64,000 nucleotides of DNA from an uncultured Sulfitobacter sp. (GCF_947500075.1 NZ_CANMQS010000004.1:372001-436000); one strand, 5' to 3'. Positions 18,218 through 27,685 are shown, counted from the stretch's first letter. Numbers and translations: made by a program. The notes: a model not told the origin generated them from the sequence alone.

Positions 18218-19003
18218 ATGGTCGGCAGCGCTAACCTCAACGTGATGATGAAAACCGCGCGCAAGGCAGGGCGGGGGTTGCTCAAGGACTTTCGCGAGGT
18301 GGAGAACCTTCAGGTGTCGGTCAAGGGCGCGGGGGATTTTGTCTCCAAGGCCGATTTGACCGCCGAAAAGATGATCAAGGAAGAGTTGCAGCGCGCGCGT
18401 CCCTCCTATGGCTGGCTGGCCGAAGAGGGCGGTGCCGAGGACGGCGAAGACCCCACGCGCCGCTGGATTGTCGATCCGCTGGATGGCACGACGAATTTTC
18501 TGCACGGGATGCCCCACTGGTCCGTTTCCATCGCGTTGGAGCATAAGGGGCAGGTGGTGGCGGGGGTCGTTTATGATCCCACCAAGGATGAGCTGTTCTT
18601 TGCGGAAAAAGGCGCAGGTGCCTTCATGAACGAGACGCGGTTGCGGGTGTCCGGGCGCACGCGGATGCTGGAGTGTGTGTTTGCCACCGGGTTGCCCTTC
18701 GCGGGCCGCTCTGATCTGCCGCAGACCTTCCACGAATTGGGCCGCGTCCTGCCGGGGTCCGCTGGGGTGCGGCGGCTTGGCTGCGCCTCGCTTGATCTGG
18801 CGTGGGTTGCGGCGGGCCGGTTTGATGGGTTTTGGGAGCGTCGGTTGAACGCCTGGGATCTGGCGGCAGGCATGTTGATCGTCAAGGAAGCGGGCGGCAT
18901 GGTTGAGGGGCTGGACAAGGGCGATGACGTGCTCGAAGACGGCTCTATCATCTGCGCGAATGAGCCGATGTTCGGGGCGCTTGCGAAGCTGGTGCGTGGC
19001 TAA
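18218..19003 (+). CDS. suhB: Inositol monophosphatase family protein (SuhB-like)
   Basis: 261 residues. Metal-binding signatures are WIVDPLDGTTNFLHG (about residues 85-100) and WDLAAGMLIVKEAGG near the C-terminus, with the EEGG metal glutamates. It is an Mg-dependent phosphatase acting on inositol-1-phosphate or related sugar phosphates. SuhB in enterobacteria also takes part in rRNA antitermination; whether this one does is unknown. It ends one base before the convergent GFA gene. Confidence 0.88.
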   Translation: MVGSANLNVMMKTARKAGRGLLKDFREVENLQVSVKGAGDFVSKADLTAEKMIKEELQRARPSYGWLAEEGGAEDGEDPTRRWIVDPLDGTTNFLHGMPHWSVSIALEHKGQVVAGVVYDPTKDELFFAEKGAGAFMNETRLRVSGRTRMLECVFATGLPFAGRSDLPQTFHELGRVLPGSAGVRRLGCASLDLAWVAAGRFDGFWERRLNAWDLAAGMLIVKEAGGMVEGLDKGDDVLEDGSIICANEPMFGALAKLVRG

Positions 19004-19004
19004 G

Positions 19005-19379
19005 TCACTGATCTGACGGGTGGTTGACGCCGTCGGTCCAGCGAATGGGCTCATGCTCCCAAGTGTTCACACCGTCAATGCAGCCGATGTTGATCCCGCA
19101 TTCACTGGGGTCTGAGCGGCGCTGGTGGTGGGTGTAGATGCCGCAGGTCTTGCAGAAGTAGTGCTGCGCCGCATGGGTGCCCCAGGTGTAGAGAGTGAGG
19201 TTGTCCGCCCCTTCCACCACTATTACGGTTGTGGCGGTGGCCATCACGGCACCGGCCTGACGGCGGGCACAGAACGAGCAGGTGCAGCGGCTGACATCGC
19301 CCAGCCCGCGGGGCAGGTGGGCATACAGTACAACCGCGCCACAATGGCAGCGGGCAGTGATATCCGTGGCATCAGTCAT
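19005..19379 (-). CDS. GFA/CENP-V domain zinc protein
   Basis: 124 residues with the GFA pattern: ARCHCGAV, then CTCSFCARR, then CKTCGIYTHH. These cysteines bind two zinc ions. The family includes glutathione-dependent formaldehyde-activating enzyme, but most members are uncharacterised. It overlaps the end of the rhomboid gene by four bases (ATGA), so the two are probably co-transcribed. Confidence 0.82.
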   Translation of the reverse strand: MTDATDITARCHCGAVVLYAHLPRGLGDVSRCTCSFCARRQAGAVMATATTVIVVEGADNLTLYTWGTHAAQHYFCKTCGIYTHHQRRSDPSECGINIGCIDGVNTWEHEPIRWTDGVNHPSDQ

Positions 19380-20119
19380 CGGCGTTTGATCCTTGGTATG
19401 CGGCTTTCGATCGCGTCATAGGTGGCTTCGGGGTGGGGCGGGTGTCCTTCGGTACGCTCCCAGAACGCAGGCCCGCCGCGTTTGAGCCAGAGAGGCAGCG
19501 CCAGCAGGATACCCGCAACAAAGCCCCCCGCATGGGCCCAATAGGCGACCCCGCCTTCGTCCGGGTTCGCCCCGATGCCTCCGATGAACTGCATCCCGAA
19601 CCAAAGCATCAGCATGATCCACGCAGGGATTGGGAAGATGCGGAAGAACACGATGAAGATGATCAGAATATCGACCTTGGCCTTGGGGTAGAGCAGCAGA
19701 TAGGCCCCCATGACCCCGGCAATCGCGCCGGATGCGCCGACCATGGGCACCATGGAGGAAGGTTCAAACACCACCTGGGCAAGACCTGCGGCAACCCCTG
19801 CCAGAAGGTAGAAGATAAGATAGGGGATATGCCCCATCTCATCTTCCACGTTATCGCCATAGATGTATAAAAACAGCATGTTACCCGCCAGATGCATCCA
19901 GCCGCCATGCAGGAACATCGACGTGAACAGCCCCTCGAACCCCTGACCGCTGCTGACCCGCGCGGGGAAAAGCGCCCATTCGTAGTAGAATGCGCCAATC
20001 GCACGCGGGTCGGACAGCAGGGCGAGATAGCTCAGGAAAATGCCGATGTTCAGCGCCATCAGGACATAGGTAACATAGGGCGTGCGCCCGGACGGGTTGT
20101 GATCGCGGATCGGAAACAT
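19376..20119 (-). CDS. Rhomboid-family intramembrane serine protease
   Basis: 247 residues with six or so hydrophobic segments. Catalytic serine in VGASGAIAGVMGAY and catalytic histidine in AHAGGFVAGI. The conserved HGGWMHLAGNMLFLYIYGDNVED loop with the second histidine and asparagine is intact. It cleaves membrane-spanning substrates in the inner membrane. It precedes the GFA gene with a coupled junction. Start at MFPIRDHNPSGRTPYVTY, a conserved beginning in this family. Confidence 0.92.
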   Translation of the reverse strand: MFPIRDHNPSGRTPYVTYVLMALNIGIFLSYLALLSDPRAIGAFYYEWALFPARVSSGQGFEGLFTSMFLHGGWMHLAGNMLFLYIYGDNVEDEMGHIPYLIFYLLAGVAAGLAQVVFEPSSMVPMVGASGAIAGVMGAYLLLYPKAKVDILIIFIVFFRIFPIPAWIMLMLWFGMQFIGGIGANPDEGGVAYWAHAGGFVAGILLALPLWLKRGGPAFWERTEGHPPHPEATYDAIESRIPRIKRR

Positions 20120-20162
20120 GGGCGCACGCTGGGTGATTGCTCACCCAGCGTCAAGGTCTGTT

Positions 20163-20213
20163 AGAGCAGCCAACCCAAATCCTGAGTGCCTCAGGTTTTG
20201 GGTTGGTTACTCT
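20163..20213 (-). terminator. Long hairpin after putA
   Basis: Arms of 24 bases (20163-20186 and 20190-20213) around a 3-base loop, pairing at about 21 of 24 positions. The outer arm includes part of the putA stop codon. It would end putA transcripts; a U-run is lacking, so termination efficiency is uncertain. Confidence 0.6.
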
Positions 20214-23200
20214 AGGTCGCAGCCCCCAAGAGTGCGGCGTTGCCACCGGAGGCTGTTGTATCCACGCAGACGTGCCGCTCAGCCCGGACGCGGGCCATGT
20301 CGGGCAAGCCGCAGATCAGGGGCAGGATGGGACCGTGGCGCCGGGCCAGTGCCTGTTCGATGGCGCGGGCGGTGTCGGTGTCGCCCCACCACAGGATGCC
20401 GCCATAGTCGGGTGCATCCGTCAGCAACGCGGGGTCAATCTGACCGGTGGCCTTGATCGCATGCCCGCCGAGCGCCTCGACGGCGCGCGCTTGGGCAGCG
20501 GCCGCTTCAGGGCCCGGCCCCATGCACAACAGGGCCGCGCGGGGCAATGTGGAGAGGCGGTTTGATTCCCCCGTCGGGCCAGGCATCGAGAGGGTTTCAA
20601 TCGGCGTCTCCGCGTTGTGTGGCGGCAGGAACGGAAGCGTTTTTTGTGTTTCTGACCAAGCTGTTGTAGCCGTTTGTTCATCTGGTGCGCTGAAGCGTGG
20701 GAGATAGTTCGGCCCGCCTGCCTTCGGCCCCGTGCCGGACAGACCTTCACCGCCAAACGGCTGACTGCCGACGATGGCGCCAATCTGGTTGCGGTTGATG
20801 TAGATGTTCCCGGCTTCGATCCGTTCAGAGACATACTGCACCCGGTCATCAATGCGCGTGTGCAGCCCAAAGGTGAGGCCATAACCGGTGGCGTTGATGT
20901 CGTGGATCACCTTGTCCAACTCGGAGGATTTGAAGGTCGCCAGATGCAGGACCGGGCCGAAAATCTCCCGCTCCAGATCGCCAATGCTCTGGATCGAAAT
21001 CAGCGTGGGTGCGATGAAGGTGCCGCCATTCGGCGTTGGCAGTTCGGCGATGATGCGGCCCTCCGACCGGGCGGTTTCAATGTGAGCGGCGATGCCGCTG
21101 CGGGCGGTTTCGTCAATCACCGGGCCCACATCAGTGGACAGATGCCAGGGGTTCCCCATCCGCAAGGCGTCCATCGCGCCCACCAGCATCTCTGTCAGGG
21201 TGTCGGCAATGTCTTCCTGCACATAGAGGCAGCGCAGGGCAGAGCAACGCTGCCCCGCAGACTGAAAGGCGCTTTCGACAATCGCCTGCACGGCCTGCTC
21301 AGGCAGCGCTGTGCTGTCGACAATCATCGCGTTCAGCCCGCCGGTTTCCGCAATCAGCGGTGTGCCGGGGGCGCAGTGCTTGGCCATCTGGGTGCGGATT
21401 TTCAACGCAGTAGCGGTCGAGCCGGTGAAAGCCACGCCGCCCAGACGCGGATCGCCTGTGAGGGCTGCACCGACCGCGCCGCCACCCGGCAACAGTTGCA
21501 GCGCGCTGCGGGGTACGCCCGCCTCATGCAGCAGCCGCACCGTCAGATCCGCAATCAGCGGAGTCTGTTCGGCAGGTTTCGCAAGCACAGCGTTGCCCGC
21601 AGCCAAAGCAGCAGAGATCTGGCCGGTAAAGATCGCCATGGGGAAGTTCCAGGGTGAGATGCAGGTGAAGATGCCCGCCGCGGGCGCGTTGGTGGCTTGC
21701 GCGGCGTAGTAGCGCAGAAAATCAACACCTTCGCGCAGTTCGGCTACGCAATCCATCAGGCCTTTGCCCGCTTCGCGCGCCAGCAGGGCAAAGATCTCCC
21801 CATAGGCGTCTTCGAGCAGATCTGCCGCTTTCAGCAACACGTCGCGGCGCTCTTTCAGCGGGGCATCCCATGGCTGGGCCGCGTCAAAGGCATCGGCCAC
21901 ATCCATGAGTGAGGCAGGATGGACGGTGCCGACCGGATGGTCGGGCCGGAAGGGGTTTGCCACTGATTCTGCGGCTTCGGGATGCGCATCGCCTTTGGCC
22001 AGCAGGGGTGCTGCCTCCCATAGCTGGTCCTTGAACGGCGCACGGGCGGTGTCAATGCGCGTCAGCGTCGGCGCATGGGTCAGATCGAAACCGCGCGCAT
22101 TGGCGCGTTGCGGTTTGAAGACCTCCGGACCTTTGGGGATGGTGATGGCGGCGTCTTGCAGTTTGGCAAACGGATCCTCCGCGACAACCTCCGGCGGCAC
22201 GTCCTCATCCACGATCTGGTTCACAAAGCTGGAGTTCGCGCCGTTTTCCAGCAGGCGGCGGACCAGATAGGCCAGCAGATCCTTGTGCGCACCAACCGGC
22301 GCATAGATGCGGCAGCGGGTCTTGTGCTGTGCCATCACCAGTTTGTGCAACGTCTCCCCCATTCCGTGAAGCCGTTGGAATTCATAGGCTTGCGGGTCAG
22401 CCTTCATGTGAAGAATGGCGGCGACCGTGTGGGCGTTATGGGTGGCAAACTGCGGATAGATACGGTCCGTCATGCCCAAAAGCCGCCGTGCGTTGGCGAT
22501 GTAGGACACGTCCGTTGCAGGCTTGCGGGTAAAGACCGGGAAGCCATCAATGCCTTCGACCTGGGCGCGTTTGATCTCCGTATCCCAATAGGCGCCCTTG
22601 ACCAGCCGCACCATGATCTTGCGATCATGGCGTTGCGCCATCTCATAAAGCGCGTCGATCACCGCCCCGGCGCGGGGGCCATAGGCCTGCACGACCACAC
22701 CAAACCCGTCCCAACCGGCCAGCGCAGGCTCCGACATCACCCGGTCAATCACGTCGAGCGACAGCGACAACCGGTCCGCCTCTTCGGCATCGACGTTCAG
22801 ACCCATGCCCGCTGATTTCGCCAGCAGGGCAAGTGCCCGCAGGCGGGGCACCAGATCGGTCATCGCGGCCTCTTCCTGCGCGACTTCGTACCGTGGATGC
22901 AGCGCGGAGAGCTTCACTGAGATGCCGGGATTCTGGCGGATGTCCTTGTGGGTGCACGCCGTCGCGATGGCGGAGATCGCGCGGGAATAGCTCAGGTGAT
23001 AGCGTTTTGCGTCGGCTTCAGTCCGCGCGGCTTCGCCCAACATGTCGTAGGAATAGGTAAAACCAATTTTCTCCATGCCTTCCGCACGTTGCATGGCGGC
23101 GTTAATGTCCTCTCCCAGGACGAACTGCCGCCCCATTTCCTTCATCGCACGCGACACTGCTGTGCGGATCACAGGCTCCCCCAGCCGTTTGATGGCGGCG

Positions 23201-23637
23201 CGCAGATGGCGGACAGGACCGGGTTGATCATCGTCCAGCACCCGGCCTGTCAGCATCAACCCCCAGGTCGAGGCGTTGACGAGGCTTGACGTGGAATGGC
23301 CCAGATGGCGGCCCCAATCGGACGGCGCGATCTTGTCCTCAATCAGCGCATCCATCGTGTCGGCATCCGGCACCCTCAAAAGCGCCTCCGCCAGACACAT
23401 CAACGCAACGCCTTCGTCGGTGGACAGGCCATATTCGGCGAGGAAGACTTCCATCAGCCCCGGCGCAGTGCTGGACCGGATCTGGCGCACCAGATCAGCG
23501 GCAGAGGCCGAAATCGCGGCTCTGTCGTCGGTCGTGAGGGCAGCTGTGTCGATCAGATCCGCCAGAACCGCCTCCGGATCGGCATAGGTCAAGGTATCAA
23601 TCTGGTGGCGCAGGTCGTGGGCTGTGTCGCGGGGCAT
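20212..23637 (-). CDS. putA: Bifunctional proline dehydrogenase / glutamate-semialdehyde dehydrogenase
   Basis: 1141-residue enzyme that oxidises proline to glutamate in two channelled steps. The FAD-dependent PRODH barrel is at about residues 150-480 (GINVKLSALHPRYE-like segment, VRLVKGAYWDTEIK). The NAD-dependent P5C dehydrogenase follows, with FTGSTATALKI, the catalytic-cysteine segment SAGQRCSALR and NIYINRNQIGAIVGSQPFGG. There is no N-terminal ribbon-helix-helix domain, so it is not a self-repressor; the divergent Lrp-type gene takes that role. The C-terminal extra domain is of normal length for the alphaproteobacterial form. Confidence 0.96.
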   Translation of the reverse strand: MPRDTAHDLRHQIDTLTYADPEAVLADLIDTAALTTDDRAAISASAADLVRQIRSSTAPGLMEVFLAEYGLSTDEGVALMCLAEALLRVPDADTMDALIEDKIAPSDWGRHLGHSTSSLVNASTWGLMLTGRVLDDDQPGPVRHLRAAIKRLGEPVIRTAVSRAMKEMGRQFVLGEDINAAMQRAEGMEKIGFTYSYDMLGEAARTEADAKRYHLSYSRAISAIATACTHKDIRQNPGISVKLSALHPRYEVAQEEAAMTDLVPRLRALALLAKSAGMGLNVDAEEADRLSLSLDVIDRVMSEPALAGWDGFGVVVQAYGPRAGAVIDALYEMAQRHDRKIMVRLVKGAYWDTEIKRAQVEGIDGFPVFTRKPATDVSYIANARRLLGMTDRIYPQFATHNAHTVAAILHMKADPQAYEFQRLHGMGETLHKLVMAQHKTRCRIYAPVGAHKDLLAYLVRRLLENGANSSFVNQIVDEDVPPEVVAEDPFAKLQDAAITIPKGPEVFKPQRANARGFDLTHAPTLTRIDTARAPFKDQLWEAAPLLAKGDAHPEAAESVANPFRPDHPVGTVHPASLMDVADAFDAAQPWDAPLKERRDVLLKAADLLEDAYGEIFALLAREAGKGLMDCVAELREGVDFLRYYAAQATNAPAAGIFTCISPWNFPMAIFTGQISAALAAGNAVLAKPAEQTPLIADLTVRLLHEAGVPRSALQLLPGGGAVGAALTGDPRLGGVAFTGSTATALKIRTQMAKHCAPGTPLIAETGGLNAMIVDSTALPEQAVQAIVESAFQSAGQRCSALRCLYVQEDIADTLTEMLVGAMDALRMGNPWHLSTDVGPVIDETARSGIAAHIETARSEGRIIAELPTPNGGTFIAPTLISIQSIGDLEREIFGPVLHLATFKSSELDKVIHDINATGYGLTFGLHTRIDDRVQYVSERIEAGNIYINRNQIGAIVGSQPFGGEGLSGTGPKAGGPNYLPRFSAPDEQTATTAWSETQKTLPFLPPHNAETPIETLSMPGPTGESNRLSTLPRAALLCMGPGPEAAAAQARAVEALGGHAIKATGQIDPALLTDAPDYGGILWWGDTDTARAIEQALARRHGPILPLICGLPDMARVRAERHVCVDTTASGGNAALLGAAT

Positions 23638-23680
23638 GGCTTCCTCCGATGGGTGATATGGTTAGATTACACTATCCATG

Positions 23681-23696
23681 AAAGCCATTTGGCCTT
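23681..23696. promoter_or_regulatory. Candidate PutR operator
   Basis: GCCATTTGGC with matching A/T flanks forms an imperfect 16-base dyad midway in the 98-base gap between divergent putA and its Lrp-type regulator. The position suits Lrp-type control. No footprint-level evidence can be had from sequence. Confidence 0.3.
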
Positions 23697-23735
23697 AACA
23701 TCGACAAATAATTAGGCGTTTGATCGGAAATATGG

Positions 23736-24221
23736 ATGGAAGAGGTCCCAAATGACCTGCGGAACTTCGACCGCTTTGACCGGGCGATTCTACAGGTGCT
23801 GGCGGAAGACGCGCGGATCACGGTGGCGGATCTGGCCCGCCGCATCGGTCTGTCCAAATCGCCCACCCAGGCGCGCCTGCGGCGGTTGGAGCAAACCGGC
23901 GTTATTCTGGGCTACCGCGCGCTGCTGGACCCGATCCGGTTGGGGCTGGACCACGTCGCCTTTGTCGAAGTCCGGTTGAGCGACACGCGAGAGGCCGCGC
24001 TGCGCGCTTTCAACGCGGCGGTCGCGCGGCAGCCGGAGATCGAGCAAGCCCATATGATCGCAGGAAATTTCGACTATCTGCTCAAGGTGCGCACCCAGAA
24101 TATGACCACCTACCGCCGGTTTCTGGGAGAGACGATTTCGACCCTGCCGCATGTTGCCAGCACTTCAACCTATGTTGCGATGGAAGCGGTCAAGGAAACT
24201 GTCCTAGGGGTGGAGGCTTGA
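23736..24221 (+). CDS. putR: Lrp/AsnC-family regulator of proline use
   Basis: 161 residues. N-terminal HTH (FDRAILQVLAEDARITVADLARRIGLSKSPTQ...) and C-terminal RAM/ligand domain. The segment GNFDYLLKVRTQ, typical of the ligand-binding turn, is present. Divergent from putA, as in other alphaproteobacteria where PutR activates putA in response to proline. The function is inferred from that arrangement. Confidence 0.85.
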   Translation: MEEVPNDLRNFDRFDRAILQVLAEDARITVADLARRIGLSKSPTQARLRRLEQTGVILGYRALLDPIRLGLDHVAFVEVRLSDTREAALRAFNAAVARQPEIEQAHMIAGNFDYLLKVRTQNMTTYRRFLGETISTLPHVASTSTYVAMEAVKETVLGVEA

Positions 24222-24252
24222 CCTGAGCCGCTTGCGTGCCATCCTTTGGGGC

Positions 24253-24813
24253 ATGCGACATCTCATCTTCTCTGCCGTGCTGGCCACCCTCGCCATACCC
24301 GCATTTGCCGCCTGTCCGGAGCCGAAAGACACCCAGCGCGACATGCTCAACCTGATTGCCAAATCACAGGCCGCGCCGAATTTCACCGAAGGCAGGCGCG
24401 TGTCGGCCGAGATGTGGGAACTGTGGCTGCAAGCGCCTGATGAACGGGCGCAACAGGCGCTGGATGCAGGCATGCGCAGGCGCGAAGTGTCGGACTTCGT
24501 GGGGGCGCTGCGGGAGTTTGACCGGCTGGCGGCGTATTGTCCGACCTATGCCGAAGGGTTCAACCAGCGCGCGTATTTGTATTTCCTCAGCGGTCAGCAT
24601 GACAAGGCGCTGGTCGATCTGGATATCGCGCTGTCGCTTCAGCCCCTGCATATCGCGGCACAAGCGGGCAGGGCGCTGACCCTGATGAACCTGGGCCGCA
24701 TCGAAGAGGCCCGCGAACAGATGCTGATCGCGGTTGAAAACAATCCCTGGCTCTCCGAAAAAGCCCTGCTGGCCGAAGGCGCGCCGCTGGGGCCGAAGGG
24801 CAAGGACATCTGA
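24253..24813 (+). CDS. Exported tetratricopeptide-repeat protein
   Basis: 186 residues. It starts with a signal peptide (MRHLIFSAVLATLAIPAFAA). Three TPR-like helical repeats follow, the clearest being DFVGALREFDRLAAYCPTYAEG and the segment with GQHDKALVDLDIALSLQP. Probably a periplasmic adaptor. The ATG at 24253 is preferred to the TTG at 24232 because it directly begins the signal peptide. No clue to a partner in the neighbourhood. Confidence 0.75.
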   Translation: MRHLIFSAVLATLAIPAFAACPEPKDTQRDMLNLIAKSQAAPNFTEGRRVSAEMWELWLQAPDERAQQALDAGMRRREVSDFVGALREFDRLAAYCPTYAEGFNQRAYLYFLSGQHDKALVDLDIALSLQPLHIAAQAGRALTLMNLGRIEEAREQMLIAVENNPWLSEKALLAEGAPLGPKGKDI

Positions 24814-24853
24814 GCATTTACACCACCCGCGCTTGGGCTATGGTGCAGCCCAT

Positions 24854-24940
24854 GCGGGCGTGATGGAATGGTAGACATACCAGACTTAAAATCTGTTGGG
24901 GCGTAGCCCCGTGTGGGTTCGAGTCCCACCGCCCGCACCA
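24854..24940 (+). tRNA. tRNA-Leu (anticodon UAA)
   Basis: 87 bases including an encoded CCA. The acceptor stem GCGGGCG pairs with CGCCCGC, the T arm has GGGTTCGAGTCCC, and there is a long variable arm (GGGGCGTAGCCCC-like) as expected for tRNA-Leu. The anticodon loop CTTAAAA places TAA at 24887-24889. A decayed recombinase gene lies immediately downstream on the other strand. Confidence 0.95.
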
Positions 24941-25306
24941 CAAAAGACTTCCCCCTTCTGAAGTCCCCCTAAGGCTTTGAACGGCAAGGAATATTCCGGA
25001 GTTCTAGCCCCTGTATTTCGACAGTATGTGAGGGGGCCCGTTAGTGCATAACGTAGTACCGTGCGTCGCAGGGCAACATGACCTGTTTCCCATAGTTTCC
25101 AAGGGTTTGCGAGGAACGTCAGCGCAGGTTCTGGTTTTTCCTCAAAACTCCCCTGCGGCTCTGCCTGTTTTGCCAGTTGTTCGGTCAAGACGGCTTTTCC
25201 ACGCTCGAGTGCTACGATTTCACCATTCGTAAATCGGGGTCATGGTCTCGCTCTCTGCCTGCATAATGCGTTCCATCAGTTTTTCGCTGCGGGCGGCCTT
25301 TGAGTT
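24941..25306 (-). pseudogene. Decayed serine site-specific recombinase C-terminus
   Basis: Two reading frames on the minus strand together give the C-terminal end of a large serine recombinase. One (about 25306-25228) encodes a helix with EKLMERIMQAESE. After a frameshift, the other encodes ALERGKAVLTEQLAK, then NPWKLWETGHVALRRTVLR, then RTPEYSLPFKALGG. The spacing of Trp, SG/TG-like, RRTVL and LPFK matches this family as I know it. The frame has no stop of its own before it enters the tRNA. The rest of the 436-base gap up to hupT shows only promoter-like sequence. Confidence 0.65.
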
Positions 25307-25376
25307 TCAGAGCAATGGAATGATTGCCTAGATAGCGCAATTTCGCTTACGGTTAAATCAAAGGTTGGGCATCCAG

Positions 25377-26696
25377 ATGATACCAGAAGCACATGATCGG
25401 ACAGGGACTTTCAGTGATGCCGCATGGAGCGACGTGATCAGCGCTGTCGATCGCACCTACTCCGAGTTGGTGGCCTATCAGGAACAGTTGGAGGCCCAAA
25501 ACGCAGAGCTTGATGAATTGCGGCGGTTTATGGCGTCGGTGCTGTCATCGGTGTCTGATCTGTTGGTGGTGGTGGACCAAGAGTATGTCATTGAGCGCAC
25601 GGGCGGAGCGATTGACCGCGTGCTGGGGCCCAAACACCTGGCGCACCCCGGTGCGATGGTGGACGATCTTGTGGTCGATGAGATGCGCGAAAAATTGCGC
25701 TGTGTGATTGATCAGGTGATTGCCTCACAAGAGGCCGTCACGCTCGAGATTGACGTGATGACAGATGCGGGTCCGACGCCACTGGAGCTGAGCGTGGGGC
25801 CGCGGTTGGATGAACGGGGCCGCAGTCGCGGTGCGGTGCTGGTCGGGCGCCCGGTCGGTGAGTTGCGCAGTGCCTATTCCGATCTGGAGGCGAGCCATGC
25901 GGCGCTGAAAGAAGCGCAGGGCCATCTGGTGCGCAACGAAAAGCTCGCGTCACTAGGGCGTCTGGTCGCCGGTGTGGCGCATGAGTTGAACAACCCGATC
26001 AGCTTTGTCTACGCCAACACGCATGCGCTTGAGAAATACACTTCACGCTTCGAGACGTATTTTGAAGCGGTGCAATCGGGGGCGGACCGCAACGCGCTGA
26101 TTGCGCTGCGCGAAGAGCTGAAGCTGGACCGGACGCTCAAGAACTTGCGCGGTGCGATTGACGGGGCCAAGGATGGTGCCGAACGGGTGCGCGATATCGT
26201 TGAGGACCTGCGCAGGCTGAGTGCGGAAGGATCTGGCGAAACGGTGAGCTTTGATCTGATGACGACGGCGCGCACGGCAGCGGATTGGGTGATCCGGGGG
26301 ACAAAGACGCCGGTGAAAGTCTCCTTTGAAGGTGGAGCGACGCGGCTTGCATTGGGCAATCCCGGTCATGTTCAGCAGATCGTCATGAACCTTGTGCAGA
26401 ATGCGGTGGACGTGCTGGCGGAGAAGGAAGACGCGCAGATCCACCTGCTGGTGTTTGAGCAGGACGATACGGTCCTGTTGCATGTGGCGGACAACGGTCC
26501 CGGCGTGCCGACAGAGGCAGTGCCATCGGTTTTTGATCCGTTCTTTACCACCAAGCCAGTGGGCAAGGGCACGGGGCTGGGCCTCTCGATTTCCCACAAG
26601 ATTGCAGAGGAACATGGCGGGGCGCTGATCCTCTTCGATACGGGGCCTGAGGGGACGTGTTTTGAGCTGACCCTGCCCGCAGGAGGTGCGACTTGA
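25377..26696 (+). CDS. hupT: Hydrogenase sensor histidine kinase HupT
   Basis: About 439-residue cytoplasmic kinase with no membrane segment. An N-terminal coiled coil (AYQEQLEAQNAELDELRR) precedes a PAS domain (about residues 50-165). The dimerisation/phosphoacceptor helix has the histidine in GVAHELNNPISF, and the ATPase domain has NLVQNAVDV, DNGPG and GTGLGLSIS. In R. capsulatus HupT phosphorylates HupR, and the H2 sensor HupUV controls it. An in-frame TTG at 25365 is an alternative start, but the ATG has better spacing from AAAGG. Its TGA overlaps the hupU start. Confidence 0.92.
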   Translation: MIPEAHDRTGTFSDAAWSDVISAVDRTYSELVAYQEQLEAQNAELDELRRFMASVLSSVSDLLVVVDQEYVIERTGGAIDRVLGPKHLAHPGAMVDDLVVDEMREKLRCVIDQVIASQEAVTLEIDVMTDAGPTPLELSVGPRLDERGRSRGAVLVGRPVGELRSAYSDLEASHAALKEAQGHLVRNEKLASLGRLVAGVAHELNNPISFVYANTHALEKYTSRFETYFEAVQSGADRNALIALREELKLDRTLKNLRGAIDGAKDGAERVRDIVEDLRRLSAEGSGETVSFDLMTTARTAADWVIRGTKTPVKVSFEGGATRLALGNPGHVQQIVMNLVQNAVDVLAEKEDAQIHLLVFEQDDTVLLHVADNGPGVPTEAVPSVFDPFFTTKPVGKGTGLGLSISHKIAEEHGGALILFDTGPEGTCFELTLPAGGAT

Positions 26697-27685
26697 ACGT
26701 GTTGTGGTTGCAGTCGGCGGGATGTGGCGGGTGCACGATGTCACTGCTTTGTGCCGAGGGCCCCGGGGTATTTGACCTGCTGAAGGGGGCGGGGATTTCG
26801 TTTTTGTGGCACCCGGCCTTGTCTCAGGAAACCGGCAGCGAAGTGCGCCGGATTTTGGCGGATGTGGAGAGCGGTGCGCTGCCGCTGGATGTGCTCTGTG
26901 TCGAAGGGTCGATCCTGACGGGGCCTAAGGGCACGGGGAAGTTTCAGATGCTGTCGGGCACGGGGCGGTCGATGCTCGATTGGGTGCTAAGCCTTGCGCC
27001 ACGCGCAAATCATGTGGTCGCGGTCGGGACGTGTGCCACCTATGGCGGGGTGACATCGGCGGGCGGTAATCCAGCTGGCGCGATTGGTGTGCAATATGAC
27101 GGGCATCAACCGGGCGGGGCCTTGCCAGCGCGTTTCCGGTCCAAGAGCGGGCTGCCGGTGGTGAATGTTGCGGGCTGTCCGACGCATCCCGATTGGGTGA
27201 CGGAAACGCTGCTGTTGTTGGCCGCAGGAGAGTTGGCAGAGACTGATCTGGATGCATTGGCGCGACCGTTGTTTTACGCTGAAAATCTGGTGCACCACGC
27301 TTGTCCCAAAAACGAATTTTATGAATACAAGGCGAGTGCTGAAGAGCTGAGCCAGATGGGCTGCATGATGGAGCATCTGGGCTGTGTCGGCACGCAAGCC
27401 TCGGGCGATTGCAACATCAGAGGCTGGAATGGGGGTGGGTCCTGCACGCGGGCGGGATACCCCTGCATCAATTGCACCGCACCGGAGTTTGAAGAGCCGA
27501 ACCATCCTTTCACGCAGACGCCCAAGTTTGCAGGTATTCCCATCGGGTTGCCGTCCGACATGCCCAAAGCATGGTTCATGGCTCTCGCCTCCTTGTCGAA
27601 GGCCGCGACACCCAAGCGGTTGGCGGAGAACGCGGTCGCAGACCGGGTCAAGGTCGTGCCAAGTATCAAGTCAGGAAAACAATGA
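26693..27685 (+). CDS. hupU: Regulatory [NiFe] hydrogenase small subunit
   Basis: 330-residue Fe-S subunit of the cytoplasmic H2 sensor. Unlike HupS it has no Tat signal and begins directly at the proximal-cluster motif (WLQSAGCGGCTMSLL). The other cluster cysteines follow (GTCATYGG, VAGCPTHPDW, HHACPKNEFYE). The start is a TTG at 26693 inside TTGA, overlapping the hupT stop, with AGGAGG six bases upstream; a GTG at 26699 is possible. It lacks the extra cysteines seen in HupS. Confidence 0.93.
   Translation: MNVLWLQSAGCGGCTMSLLCAEGPGVFDLLKGAGISFLWHPALSQETGSEVRRILADVESGALPLDVLCVEGSILTGPKGTGKFQMLSGTGRSMLDWVLSLAPRANHVVAVGTCATYGGVTSAGGNPAGAIGVQYDGHQPGGALPARFRSKSGLPVVNVAGCPTHPDWVTETLLLLAAGELAETDLDALARPLFYAENLVHHACPKNEFYEYKASAEELSQMGCMMEHLGCVGTQASGDCNIRGWNGGGSCTRAGYPCINCTAPEFEEPNHPFTQTPKFAGIPIGLPSDMPKAWFMALASLSKAATPKRLAENAVADRVKVVPSIKSGKQ

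Noticed and set aside
24886..25188. Intact 100-residue minus-strand gene through tRNA-Leu
   Set aside because: Its last 18 residues are antisense to the tRNA, and its upstream part continues in another frame. It is better read as a broken recombinase end.
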